From JAPLGD01 sp041302745 (GTDB taxonomy: Bacteria; Bipolaricaulota; Bipolaricaulia; UBA7950; UBA9294), in the NCBI GenBank assembly GCA_041302745.1, contig JBFYQP010000125.1, positions 1 through 54,353 on the forward strand: a DNA stretch of 54,353 nucleotides, read 5' to 3'. The notes below the pieces were generated by a model. That model was not told the DNA's origin. It made no database searches and saw nothing but the letters and a program-made list of their open reading frames with translations. How positions within the stretch are numbered: position 1 is the stretch's first letter; the number at the start of each line of letters is the position of its first letter. Shown here one piece after another: positions 24,114 to 32,766 of this stretch. Made by a program: the position numbers and the translations under genes.

Positions 24114-25007
24114 ATGCCAACGGAGAAGTACTTCCTGATCGTCAACCTCATTGCCGGACGGGGACACTGCAAGGCCATCTTCCCCAAGGTGAAGCAGGCG
24201 CTGGATCGGCTTCCCATCGAGTACGACCTCCACTACACGAACGAGCCTCTTGAGGCCGTCGACGTCGCCAAGATGGGGGTCGAGGCCGGGTTCACGCGGA
24301 TCGCCGCGATGGGCGGCGACGGAACGGTGAACGAAGTGGCCAACGGCCTGCTCGGAGCAAACGTCACCCTCGGGGTCATCCCCGCAGGGACCGGCAACGA
24401 CTTCATCCGCATGATGGGCATCCCGTCGGATCCCCTCGCGGCGCTCGACGTTCTGATCCACGGAAAGGAGCGCACGATCGACATCGGGCGGGTCGCCGAG
24501 GATCGGTACTTCGTGAATGGCCTCGGGATCGGGATCGACGCTCAGGTCGCACGCGACGTGCTTGCGATGGAGAAGCTGCGCGGCGCTCCCGCGTACCTGT
24601 ACGCCGCCGTCAAGGAGGTCTTCCGGTTCCCGGCCTTCACCGTGCGCCTCCACTCGGAAGGCTGGGAGGCAAGCGTGGACTGTCTCTCGCTCGGCATCGC
24701 GAACGGCAAGTACTGCGGCGGCGGGTTCATGCTCGCTCCCCGCGCCGTCATCGATGACGGACTCATCGATGTCGCGGCGATCGGCGACTTCCCGAAACTG
24801 GAACGCCTGTACCGCCTACCGCAGGCGCGCGCCGGGAAGCACATCAACCTGCCCCAAGTGCAGTACCACCAAGCGGCCGAGACGACGATCGCGTCCGAGG
24901 ACGAACTCATCGCGCACATGGACGGGGAGCCGTACAAGCTGCCGTCCAGTCCCTTCCGAGTGCGTGCCGTCCCCCGCGCCCTTCGCGTGCTCGTCCCGAA
25001 CGCCTAG
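24114..25007 (+). CDS. Diacylglycerol kinase-like lipid kinase (YegS/DgkB family)
   Basis: 297 aa. FLIVNLIAGRGHCK is the entry strand (usually NP-SG), AAMGGDGTVNEVANGL is the GGDGT nucleotide site, and LGVIPAGTGNDFIRMMGI is the GTGNDFAR motif. The C-terminal half carries FVNGLGIGIDAQVA and GNGKYCGGGF-like (GIANGKYCGGGFMLAP) segments of the family. It phosphorylates diacylglycerol, sphingosine or a similar lipid alcohol at the membrane. No ribosome binding site precedes the ATG, which fits the leaderless promoter. The stop overlaps convergent mutL by 4 bp. Confidence 0.9.
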   Translation: MPTEKYFLIVNLIAGRGHCKAIFPKVKQALDRLPIEYDLHYTNEPLEAVDVAKMGVEAGFTRIAAMGGDGTVNEVANGLLGANVTLGVIPAGTGNDFIRMMGIPSDPLAALDVLIHGKERTIDIGRVAEDRYFVNGLGIGIDAQVARDVLAMEKLRGAPAYLYAAVKEVFRFPAFTVRLHSEGWEASVDCLSLGIANGKYCGGGFMLAPRAVIDDGLIDVAAIGDFPKLERLYRLPQARAGKHINLPQVQYHQAAETTIASEDELIAHMDGEPYKLPSSPFRVRAVPRALRVLVPNA

Positions 25008-26755
25008 CTCCGCCCGAACTTGCGGTCCAGCTCCTCGCGACCCAGCTTCACGACAATCGGGCGCCCGTGCGGGCAGCTGTACGGGTCTGCACACTCCATG
25101 AGCTGATCGACCAGGGCCTGGGCCTCGATCAAGGGGAGCCGCTCGCCCGCCTTGATCGCAGCGCCGCAGGCGAGTTCGCGCAGAATTCCATCGTACAGGG
25201 CCTCCTCGACGCCCGCCTCCTCGCGAAGCCGCTCCACGAGCGCCTCCACCACTCCCTGAAATCCTCGCGGCGTCTGCTCGTCGGCAAGCCGCTGCGGGTA
25301 CTCGCGCAGCAGGAACGTCCCTCCCCCGAACTCCTCGAGCACAACGCCGACCCGCTCCAGCGCCGCAAGGTTCGCGGACAACACCGCGGCCGCCTCAAAC
25401 GGCAGCTCGACGCGCGCCGGAAGGAGGAACAACTGACGAACGATTCCCGCGTCGGTCGCCTCGGCCTTCAACCGCTCGTACAGGATCCGTTCGTGCGCGA
25501 TGTGCTGGTCCACAATCTCCAATCCGTCCGGAGCCTCGACCAGAAGGTACATGTCGTGAAGCTGTCCGACGACGCGTCGATCGGATCGAACCCTCACTTT
25601 TCCGGCCTCTTGCGCGAGGCGCGACCCGATCCACTGCTCGTGGAGATCGAGCGGCAGCGGCCGGGACCCGGTCGCTGCGAGGTGCGGGCCGCCGGGCGCC
25701 GGCCACGAAGTCGGCTCCGCCGTCCGGGCCGACGGCTCCGCCGTCCGGACGTCGACCGGGAGGACTCGGTGCGGCGACGACAGCGCCTGATGGAGCGCCG
25801 ACCCAAGCGCGTCCTGGACCTCTCGGACGTTGGAGAAGCGAACCTCTTCCTTCCGCGGGTGGACGTTCACGTCGACCCGCTCCCGCGGTAGATCCACGCA
25901 GATGACAGCGATCGGGAAGCTGCCCGGACGAAGGATCCCGCGGTACGCGCTTGCCAGCACGTATCCGAGGCCGCGGTCGCCGATCAGGCGGCCGTTGACG
26001 ACGAACAGCTGATCGCGTCGATTGCCGCGCTTCAGATCCGGCCGGCTGATGCACCCGGAGATGCGGATCTCGCCCCGCCGTCCGTCGAGGGGAATCATCC
26101 CCCGCGCGACCTCCGTTCCGTACACCTGGCCGATCCGATCGAGGAATGACGCGACGCGCGGCGCGGCAAAGACCTCGCGGCCGTCGTGGGCGAGCACGAA
26201 GCCGACGTCGGGGAGCACCAGCGCGAACCGCTGAACGACGCGGTTGATGTGGAGGGCTTCCGTTCGCGGCGTGCCGAGGAACTTCGCCCGAGCCGGGAGA
26301 TTGAAGAACAGATCGCGGACCTCCACGGTCGTCCCTGGAGCACGCGATGCGGGAAGAAGTCCCGCCGACCTCCCTCCCTCAATCGACAGCGCGTGCGCAA
26401 TCGCTCCGGACGAAGAGCGAGACGTGATCCGAAGCCGCGAGACGGCCCCGATGCTCGCGACGGCTTCCCCGCGGAATCCGAGCGTGGCAATCGACAGGAG
26501 ATCGTCCTCCGTCCGGATCTTGCTCGTCGCGTGCCTCTCTCCGCACAGGCGCAGGTCCTCTTCGCTCATGCCGACGCCGTCGTCGCGAACCGCAATCGAC
26601 GTCAACCCCCCCGCGCTCACATCGAGTTCAATCGCGTGGCTTCCGGCGTCGAGGGCGTTCTCGACGAGTTCCTTCACCACGGAGGCCGGACGATCGATGA
26701 CTTCGCCCGCAGCGATCTTGTGGGTGAGTTCTTCCGCGAGGCGCTCGATGGGCAT
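25004..26755 (-). CDS. mutL: DNA mismatch repair protein MutL
   Basis: 583 aa. GHKL ATPase domain: ELVENALDAGS (motif I), DDGVGMSEEDL (II), RHATSKI and LGFRGEAVASIGAV (III). The C-terminal dimer/endonuclease domain has EIVDQHIAHERILYERL, matching the DQHA(x)2E(x)4E metal site, plus ACGAAIKAG and CPHGRP, so it is a nicking-type MutL used where MutH is absent. A proline/alanine-rich linker lies around residues 335-385. mutS is not in the window. The GNAT, exonuclease and other neighbours give no further hint. Confidence 0.95.
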   Translation of the reverse strand: MPIERLAEELTHKIAAGEVIDRPASVVKELVENALDAGSHAIELDVSAGGLTSIAVRDDGVGMSEEDLRLCGERHATSKIRTEDDLLSIATLGFRGEAVASIGAVSRLRITSRSSSGAIAHALSIEGGRSAGLLPASRAPGTTVEVRDLFFNLPARAKFLGTPRTEALHINRVVQRFALVLPDVGFVLAHDGREVFAAPRVASFLDRIGQVYGTEVARGMIPLDGRRGEIRISGCISRPDLKRGNRRDQLFVVNGRLIGDRGLGYVLASAYRGILRPGSFPIAVICVDLPRERVDVNVHPRKEEVRFSNVREVQDALGSALHQALSSPHRVLPVDVRTAEPSARTAEPTSWPAPGGPHLAATGSRPLPLDLHEQWIGSRLAQEAGKVRVRSDRRVVGQLHDMYLLVEAPDGLEIVDQHIAHERILYERLKAEATDAGIVRQLFLLPARVELPFEAAAVLSANLAALERVGVVLEEFGGGTFLLREYPQRLADEQTPRGFQGVVEALVERLREEAGVEEALYDGILRELACGAAIKAGERLPLIEAQALVDQLMECADPYSCPHGRPIVVKLGREELDRKFGRS

Positions 26756-26795
26756 GCAGAAAGGCTACTCGATCCAGCGATCCCTCACAATTCGC

Positions 26796-26825
26796 TTGGT
26801 TCGCTGTGGGGAGTTGGGCTATCGT
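26796..26825 (+). promoter_or_regulatory. Promoter for the helix-turn-helix/HD gene pair
   Basis: TTGGTT (26796-26801), 18-bp spacer, TATCGT (26820-26825). The ATG at 26835 follows by 9 nt without a ribosome binding site, again a near-leaderless arrangement. Confidence 0.55.
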
Positions 26826-26834
26826 TCTCCTACC

Positions 26835-27293
26835 ATGCACACGATTTCCAGCCTCCGCAAGACCCTCGGTCTGGCGACGACGAATCAGGTCCGCAACCGG
26901 ATCGACTCGATTCGCGACGTTCTGGCCCCTTACCTCCGGCGAGGGCCCAACAACCAACTCCTCGTCGGCGACGAAGGAGTCGCCCTCCTCCGGCAGCTGC
27001 AGGAGTTGTACGATAGCGGGCTAAGGATGACCGAAGCGAGCGAAGTCCTAAAAGCTAAGTCTTATATCATAGATAGTCCGAACGTTCAGGTTTCGTCCGG
27101 TTCCGCACCAACCAGAACCGCACCGCAGGAGGGCGCCCAGCGGCTCGTTCGCTCTTTGCAGGATGAGATCGCGTTCCTCCGCCATCGCGTCGCCATCCTG
27201 GAAGATCGGCTTTCGCACGAAACCGCACAGAGCGACGACCAGAAGCGCGAACCCTGGTGGGCGCGATTGGGGGAGGACGTCGATGTCGCTTAA
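26835..27293 (+). CDS. Predicted DNA-binding protein with C-terminal coiled coil (MerR-like)
   Basis: 152 residues. The N-terminal 80 residues (LRKTLGLATTNQVRNRIDSIRDVLAPYL ... DEGVALLRQLQELYDSGLRMTEASEVLK) resemble a winged helix of MerR type, and residues 105-135 (QRLVRSLQDEIAFLRHRVAILEDRL) form a heptad coiled coil, so it is probably a dimer. Codons at 27045-27077 (about 30% GC, with CTA, AAA, ATA, AGT) are unlike the rest of the gene and mark the junction between the two parts. It overlaps the HD-domain gene by 11 nt, so the proteins may act together. Confidence 0.6.
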   Translation: MHTISSLRKTLGLATTNQVRNRIDSIRDVLAPYLRRGPNNQLLVGDEGVALLRQLQELYDSGLRMTEASEVLKAKSYIIDSPNVQVSSGSAPTRTAPQEGAQRLVRSLQDEIAFLRHRVAILEDRLSHETAQSDDQKREPWWARLGEDVDVA

Positions 27294-28056
27294 CGTTCCG
27301 CTGCAGGGAAACGAGACTCTGGGGCGCGTCCTCGAGAGGATCGACGCTTCGGACGTGGTTCAGGCGTACTGGGCCGCCTCCAACATCACGGCCATCGACC
27401 GGCTGCGAATCAACGATCACGGCCCGGTGCACATCAAGATCATGACGAACATCGCGCTCAAGCTGCTCCGGCTCCTCGTCGCCGCGCAGATCACGCCGAG
27501 CGCGGTCAAGGACCACGGCCTTCGCCCCGAGGACGCCGAGGTGGTCGTCGTGCTCGCCGCGGCGCTCCACGACGTCGGCCACGCGATCCATCGCCTGGAT
27601 CACGAGCATCTCTCGGTCATTCTGGCCGCTCCCCTCATCGACGGGTTCCTCGACGGCCTGTACGATGCCCGCACGGCGACCATCCTGAAGGGCGAAGTCC
27701 TTCACGCCATCCTCACGCACCAGCGCGACATCGAGCCCCTGACAATCGAAGCGGGGGTCGTGAAGGTCGCCGACGCCCTCGACATGGAGTCGGGGCGGGC
27801 ACGGATCCCGTTCTCCACGGGCGAGCCGACGATTCACTCCGTGTCCGCCATGGCGATCCGCAAGGTTCGGCTCTCGGCGGGCGAGACTCGCCCGATCAAG
27901 ATCGCGATCGAGATGTCGAACTCGGCCGGCATCTTCCAGGTCGACAACCTCCTTCGCGAGAAGCTGAAGCACTCGACCATCGCCCCCTACGTTGAGGTCA
28001 TCGCGGAAGTCGCTGGGGAAGAGAAGAGCATCGTTCAACGCTACTCGATCGAGTAA
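27283..28056 (+). CDS. HD-domain phosphohydrolase
   Basis: ATG 27283 follows GGGAGGA within the upstream gene. 257 aa. The HD metal residues are seen: His in INDHGPVHI, the HD pair in LAAALHDVGHAIHRLDHEH and Asp in VKVADALDMESGRA. The C-terminal 80 residues form a separate alpha/beta part (IKIAIEMSNSAGIFQVDNLLREKLKHS). Enzymes like this cut phosphate from nucleotides or cyclic nucleotides. Coupling to a DNA-binding coiled-coil protein is unusual and suggests a regulatory or stress role, but no substrate can be named. Confidence 0.85.
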   Translation: MSLNVPLQGNETLGRVLERIDASDVVQAYWAASNITAIDRLRINDHGPVHIKIMTNIALKLLRLLVAAQITPSAVKDHGLRPEDAEVVVVLAAALHDVGHAIHRLDHEHLSVILAAPLIDGFLDGLYDARTATILKGEVLHAILTHQRDIEPLTIEAGVVKVADALDMESGRARIPFSTGEPTIHSVSAMAIRKVRLSAGETRPIKIAIEMSNSAGIFQVDNLLREKLKHSTIAPYVEVIAEVAGEEKSIVQRYSIE

Positions 28057-28190
28057 AAGAGGCCGCCAATCGCCTCGCTCCCCTCGACCCACCTCCGTGG
28101 CGGGCTCGGCCGACCTCCTGGGGCACTCCCGCGAATCACTCCGGGGCGCTCTAGTGCGCCATCGCTCGTTCCCATCTGCATTGCAGCCGT

Positions 28191-28222
28191 TGTCGCAACA
28201 AAAGAGCCCTTTTGTTGCGACA
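28191..28222. repeat. Perfect 14-bp inverted repeat upstream of the recombinase gene
   Basis: TGTCGCAACAAAAG (28191-28204) and CTTTTGTTGCGACA (28209-28222) are exact reverse complements around AGCC. It lies 73 bp before the recombinase start and 134 bp after the HD gene. It is not followed by a T-run on either side, so a plain intrinsic terminator is unlikely. It could be the recombination site or an operator of the adjacent recombinase; I found no second copy in the window. Confidence 0.75.
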
Positions 28223-28295
28223 GTTGTCCCCCCGCCTGAGCCGTGTCCCGGCTACGGTTCACCCGCCGAGATTCGCTCGGGAAGGAGGCCGGACC

Positions 28296-28913
28296 GTGCC
28301 GCTCGAGATCACCTACGAGGACTTCATGAACCCCGACCAAGTCCGGGCGCTCAAGGACTACTGCCGCCAGCGGGCCGAGAGCTCCACGCCCGACGGTCGG
28401 GAGAACCCCGTTCGCGACTGGGCCATCCTCCACGTCGCCCTCGACTCCGGCCTGCGGGTGTCCGAGATCTGCGCCCTCGAACTTCGGGACGTCCTCCTCG
28501 ATCCGCTTCACGGCGCCCTCATCGTCCGCGACGGCAAGGGCGGGAAGAAGCGCGGCGTGAAGATGGGGACGGCGCTTCGCGATCACCTCGCCCGGTTCGT
28601 CGAGTGGAAGGACGACGTCGGCGAACCCACGTCCCACCACTCGCCCCTCTTCGTCTCCGCCCGCGGCGGCGCCCTGACGCGGACTGCCGTCTATCGGATC
28701 TTCCGCAGCTGCGCCGACGCCGTCGGCATTCCGGACCGCTTCTCGATCCACTCCTGCCGCCACACCTACGCGTCCATGCTCTACCGCGCATCGAGCTTCA
28801 ACCTCCGCCTCGTTCAGAAACAGCTCGGGCATCGCTCCATCCAGACGACGCAGATCTACGCCGACGTCCTCAACGAAGATGCTCTCGTCGCGGTGGAGAA
28901 TCTTCCGCAGTAG
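28296..28913 (+). CDS. Tyrosine recombinase, catalytic-domain-only
   Basis: GTG 28296 follows GGAAGGAGG. 205 aa with every catalytic residue: Arg in SGLRVSEICAL, Lys in DGKGGKKRGV, His-x-x-Arg in HSCRHTYASML, His in LGHRSIQTTQIYADV and the nucleophile Tyr in the same segment. The N-terminal SAM-like core-binding domain of XerC/D and phage integrases (about 100 aa) is missing; size and layout resemble FimB/FimE DNA invertases. No excisionase, cargo or att repeats are nearby. It could invert a distant switch, resolve dimers or be a remnant. Confidence 0.85.
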   Translation: MPLEITYEDFMNPDQVRALKDYCRQRAESSTPDGRENPVRDWAILHVALDSGLRVSEICALELRDVLLDPLHGALIVRDGKGGKKRGVKMGTALRDHLARFVEWKDDVGEPTSHHSPLFVSARGGALTRTAVYRIFRSCADAVGIPDRFSIHSCRHTYASMLYRASSFNLRLVQKQLGHRSIQTTQIYADVLNEDALVAVENLPQ

Positions 28914-29016
28914 ACAAGCGAACAATCGCCGCCTGTTGTAACCTCGCCGTCCGTACCCGATAATGCGTCGGTCCCCTCTCGCCGCCGGATGACCTATGAT
29001 GGGAGCGGTGAGAGGT

Positions 29017-30717
29017 ATGAGGTTCTCTCGTGTCTTGATGCGAACGGCGCAGGCGACTGCGCTTCTTTGGTTGGTCTCAGCCCTTGCTGCCGCGGCGTCG
29101 GTCACGCTCCAGTCGCAGTTCGGATTCGACGGGCAGCTCATCCGTTTCCGCTATGCGCCCGTGCGCGTCGAGGTGGCCGGCCTCGCAGCCCCCGTCGAAG
29201 GGAGCATCGTGGTCAAGCAGTTCGTCGGCGCGGATCCGTCGAACCCATCGACGCTCTCCCACGAGATCGCCCGCGGCCGTCTAGAGAACGGCGTCTACCA
29301 AGCGGCCATCCCGGCCTATGACCTTCTTCTGCCTGCCCTCGTCCAACTCGTCGGGCCCGACGGCGAAGTCCTCGCGTCCACGACGGAGAGCGTCCGCCAA
29401 GCCGTCCGCGGCCTCCCCTTCGTCGTCGTCGCCGGCGAGTCCCGGCCGCTCGGCGGGACGGAATCCATCGTGGCGGCGTCCGAGCTTCCATCCGATTGGT
29501 GGGCCTACGAGCCGGTCCAAAGCCTATGGCTCACGGAGCCGCTTCTCGATCAAGCCGTGTGGGAGGCCGTCGGCGAGTGGGTGACGTCCGGCGGTTCGCT
29601 CGTGCTCTTCTCCGGCTCGGATTTCTACCAATGGGACTGCCCCGCCGCCCGCGCCCTTCTTCCCTTCTCCGCCCCCACGCTGCGGGAGCTCGCGCCCGGC
29701 GCCTTTCTGCTCACGGGCACGCCGCGGACGGGGTCCCAGGTTCTTCTCAGCAAGGACGCCGAGCCCCTGCTCGTGCGGATCCAGCACGGGGCGGGGCACG
29801 TCTCTCTGGTCACCACACGACTGCAGGACGTAACCGACACGGATCTCCAGAGGATTTCAGCCCGCATCCCGGCCGCGCGGCGCCCCGTCGCTGTGGACCG
29901 ACTCACGCAGGAGGCGCTGAACAAGACGCGCGTCGTGCGCCCCCTCTACGCCTTCGCGCCGGCCGTCGTTCTGGCGGTCATTCTCGGCTTCGTCGCCTTC
30001 CACCGAAGGGCGCTGCGGAAATCGTTCGCCACGTCCAGCGCTCTCCTCCTGGCAGCGGTCGTAGTGGCGACGGTTGCATCCGGTTTGTATGTAAACCGAG
30101 TCGGAAGCATAGCATACCAATATAGCATTAACACGATCTTCTGCATTCAGTCGTCGTTCACAGCGACATGCCATTCGTACGGTTTCTTCTCTCTCGCATC
30201 GGCGCGGGTCCCGATCGACCACGACAAGCGCCACTTCCCGATCCAGGCCGATGTGTGGGTCACCACGCGAAGCCAATACGAGCTCAGAAGCACGCTGACC
30301 CAGACCGCGCTGTCGCTGCCTGCACGCACGCGCCGCTTCGTGCGCACGTGCGGAACCGAGGGCGCAGATTGGCGCCTTCTGGCAACCGAGGACGACCGCA
30401 CGTTCCGAATCGAGAATCCGAAGGCTCAAGAAGCGACGGCCGCCCTTCTCTTCGTCGACGGGCTGTTCTACGAAGTCCCCCTCGTCGACGGAAGGCCTCG
30501 TGATGCGTTCGCCTTCTCCGACCTGCGCCACGTGAGCGCGTCGTCGATGACCGAGCAGGAGTTTCTGCTCTACACGAGCTGCATCGACTGGCTGGCCACG
30601 TCCGCGGGGACGTGGCTGCTGACGTACGAAGAGTCGTCCAACGTCTCTCCCGGCGAGAAGATGCCCGAGAAAGTGAGCCTCGTACGGATTGAGATCGTAG
30701 AAGGAGAACGAACGTGA
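29017..30717 (+). CDS. Membrane protein with GATase-like periplasmic domain, first gene of MoxR/vWA operon
   Basis: TATGAT (28995-29000) is the -10, so upstream ATGs are not usable; I chose ATG 29017 with GTG 29008 as alternative. 566 aa. Signal peptide or TM at residues 8-28, then a beta domain, then a glutamine-amidotransferase-like part (LPFVVVAGESRPLGG; WVTSGGSLVLFSG; GAGHVSLVTTRLQ), and two TMs near residues 310-355. The segment GSIAYQYSINTIF (30106-30133, about one third GC) uses rare codons. It probably senses or processes something at the membrane with the MoxR/vWA proteins downstream. Confidence 0.6.
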   Translation: MRFSRVLMRTAQATALLWLVSALAAAASVTLQSQFGFDGQLIRFRYAPVRVEVAGLAAPVEGSIVVKQFVGADPSNPSTLSHEIARGRLENGVYQAAIPAYDLLLPALVQLVGPDGEVLASTTESVRQAVRGLPFVVVAGESRPLGGTESIVAASELPSDWWAYEPVQSLWLTEPLLDQAVWEAVGEWVTSGGSLVLFSGSDFYQWDCPAARALLPFSAPTLRELAPGAFLLTGTPRTGSQVLLSKDAEPLLVRIQHGAGHVSLVTTRLQDVTDTDLQRISARIPAARRPVAVDRLTQEALNKTRVVRPLYAFAPAVVLAVILGFVAFHRRALRKSFATSSALLLAAVVVATVASGLYVNRVGSIAYQYSINTIFCIQSSFTATCHSYGFFSLASARVPIDHDKRHFPIQADVWVTTRSQYELRSTLTQTALSLPARTRRFVRTCGTEGADWRLLATEDDRTFRIENPKAQEATAALLFVDGLFYEVPLVDGRPRDAFAFSDLRHVSASSMTEQEFLLYTSCIDWLATSAGTWLLTYEESSNVSPGEKMPEKVSLVRIEIVEGERT

Positions 30718-31397
30718 AGACCCACGAGCTCTTCTTCGATCGGGGCGGATACGCTGCGACGCTCGCCCTTCTGATCGGCACGGGACTGGCCCTCGTCCTC
30801 TCGATGCCGTGGGCGGGCCGTGTCGCCGACTTCTTCCTCTTCCCTTGGACTCCCACGCCCGTCGCGTTCTTCTTCGCCCTGGCGGCGTTGGGCGCCGTCC
30901 ACGCCATGAACCGCGGGGCCGCCGTCGAGCCGCTCCCTCGGACCCGCCGTAGGCAGCTTCTCTCCCTGCCCCTCCAAGTGAGCCTCGTCCAAGCCCTTGT
31001 GCTTCCGTACGTCGCGATCTGCACGGTTCTCCTTCCGGCTCGCCACGCCGGCCTCCTGTGGATGGCTTGGGCTTACGTCGGTCTGGTCAACATCACGCTC
31101 GGGGTCATCTCGTTCCGTATCAGCGCCCGATGCTTCCACCGCGCCCGCCACCCCTTCTTCCCCCTCTTCCTCGTGGCGTGCGCGTACAACTTTGTCCCCC
31201 TGCTCTTCGAGTTCGCCCCCGCCCCGGCTCGGACGGCAGCGCTCGTGAGCCCAGCCGCCGCCCTGTGGACAATGCTTGCCGGCGACGCGCCGTGGGGCGC
31301 GCTGCTCTTCTCCTTCCTCGTTCCGTTCTCGCTCGGCCTCGGTCTCTTCCTCGTCACGCGGAGCCGCGTTTCGAAGGAGGGGCATGCTCTCCGCTGA
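30714..31397 (+). CDS. Integral membrane protein of MoxR/vWA operon
   Basis: 227 residues with six predicted membrane helices (for example ATLALLIGTGLALVLSM, PVAFFFALAALGAVHAM and LLFSFLVPFSLGLGLFLVT). No known domain. ATG 30714 overlaps the upstream stop (GTGA-type junction around 30714-30717), and its end overlaps the next start by 14 nt, so expression is coupled. Likely part of the same envelope complex. Confidence 0.65.
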   Translation: MKTHELFFDRGGYAATLALLIGTGLALVLSMPWAGRVADFFLFPWTPTPVAFFFALAALGAVHAMNRGAAVEPLPRTRRRQLLSLPLQVSLVQALVLPYVAICTVLLPARHAGLLWMAWAYVGLVNITLGVISFRISARCFHRARHPFFPLFLVACAYNFVPLLFEFAPAPARTAALVSPAAALWTMLAGDAPWGALLFSFLVPFSLGLGLFLVTRSRVSKEGHALR

Positions 31398-32766
31398 CCT
31401 GTTCGTTCGGCTCGAACGACGCGCCCGCCGGGTTCGCGGAGCCTCGTGGGCCGCGACCGCGGGGGCCGCGGCGGCGATTCTCGCGTTCGCCGCGCTCCTC
31501 GCCACCTCGCTCTGGGCCCCCGCCTCGGCTCCGGTTGCCCGGACGGCCCTCGCCGTCGTCCCCGCCGCTGCGGCGGTCCTGGCGTACATCCTCGGCCGCC
31601 GGCCGCGCCCGCCGCTTCCCGTGCTTCTCCTCGCCGTCGACGAGCGCCTCGGACTCGAGGCCCGTCTCAGCGCGCTCTATGAGCTCACTCAGCACCCCGG
31701 ACCCGCCGCCTTCGCGGCGCGCATCGCCGCGGACCTCGAGCGCCTCGCGCCGCACTGGGGACGAGGCATCCCGGTCGGCCGTCGGCCGCTCGCGCTGACG
31801 GCGGCCGGCGCGCTCCTGCTGGTCGCCGGATTCGCGCTCGTTCCCCGGCTCGGCAGCCTGCCTTCGCCGACCGACGCCCCTCCATCCCAAGCCGCCGCTC
31901 TCGCGTCCGAGTCGGCCGCCGCCGAACCAAGCGACGTCCCCCTCGAGCCCGAGGGAGGACGCGCCGACGACCTGGGCGAGCCATCATCCCGCACGGCGGC
32001 GCTCCCCGGGCGATCGACCGCCCTGCGGGACATCCTGGCCGAGCTGCGGCCGCTGGGCGGCGCGTCGGGGTCCCCATCGACAAGTCGGGCGGAAAGTGAG
32101 CCTGAGGACGCCGGCCTGCGCCGCGATCTCGAGCGCCTGAGCGAGCGCCTCGACCGCGCTCCGAGCCCCCTCGACGAGGCCGAGAAGGAGACCCTGCGAA
32201 CCTACGTGGCCGAGACCTCACCCGAGCGGCAGTCGGAAGTCGACGACGCCGTCGCCGCCTCGGATCTCGACGCGCTTCGACAGACGATCCACCAGCTGCT
32301 CGCGGAGGCGGCGCCGGGAGACACAATCGAGAGCGGCTCCTCGGTCTCCCACCTGGCTCCCGAGGCAGGCCCTTCGGCCTCGGCCGAAGGAGAACCATCC
32401 TCTAGACCGGCGCCCTTGACGCCTCCGGAGCCCGGCTCCGAGCTGGCCGGAGCGGGCACGTTGGGCGACGGCTCGGCCTTGCCGCCCGGCTCGACGTCCT
32501 CGGAGCCCCCGCCGGTCTTCGAGAGCTCAGAGGTCGGCGTCCTGCCCGTCTCGCCGCCCTCCGTTCTCGGCGAGAGCGGCGCGTACTCCGAGTACCTCAC
32601 GCTCGGCGTCCCCGTCGAACCCCCGCAGGCGGGAGAGACGGCGCCGGGAGACGTGGCCTTCAACTTCGATCAGATCGACTCCGTCCTCTCGGGACGCAAC
32701 GTCCCGGACGGCGCCGTCGACACCATTCGCGCGTACTTCGAACGAATCACGGAGGAGAACCCATGA
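31384..32766 (+). CDS. Membrane protein with long Pro/Ser/Glu-rich region, MoxR/vWA operon
   Basis: ATG 31384 follows AAGGAGGGG. 460 aa. Two or three membrane helices occur in the first 170 residues (SWAATAGAAAAILAFAALLATSLW; VVPAAAAVLAYILG; LALTAAGALLLVAGFALVP). The rest is mostly disordered and acidic, with a helical stretch around residues 230-320 (LRRDLERLSERLDRAPSPLDEAEKETLRTYV). No family recognised; some BatA/MoxR clusters encode a comparable DUF4175-like protein. The stop overlaps the moxR start (ATGA). Confidence 0.6.
   Translation: MLSADLFVRLERRARRVRGASWAATAGAAAAILAFAALLATSLWAPASAPVARTALAVVPAAAAVLAYILGRRPRPPLPVLLLAVDERLGLEARLSALYELTQHPGPAAFAARIAADLERLAPHWGRGIPVGRRPLALTAAGALLLVAGFALVPRLGSLPSPTDAPPSQAAALASESAAAEPSDVPLEPEGGRADDLGEPSSRTAALPGRSTALRDILAELRPLGGASGSPSTSRAESEPEDAGLRRDLERLSERLDRAPSPLDEAEKETLRTYVAETSPERQSEVDDAVAASDLDALRQTIHQLLAEAAPGDTIESGSSVSHLAPEAGPSASAEGEPSSRPAPLTPPEPGSELAGAGTLGDGSALPPGSTSSEPPPVFESSEVGVLPVSPPSVLGESGAYSEYLTLGVPVEPPQAGETAPGDVAFNFDQIDSVLSGRNVPDGAVDTIRAYFERITEENP

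Noticed and set aside
28191..28222. Palindrome as an integron attC site
   Set aside because: The RYYYAAC/GTTRRRY core boxes do not fit, there are no cassettes, and the recombinase lacks the integron-specific patch.
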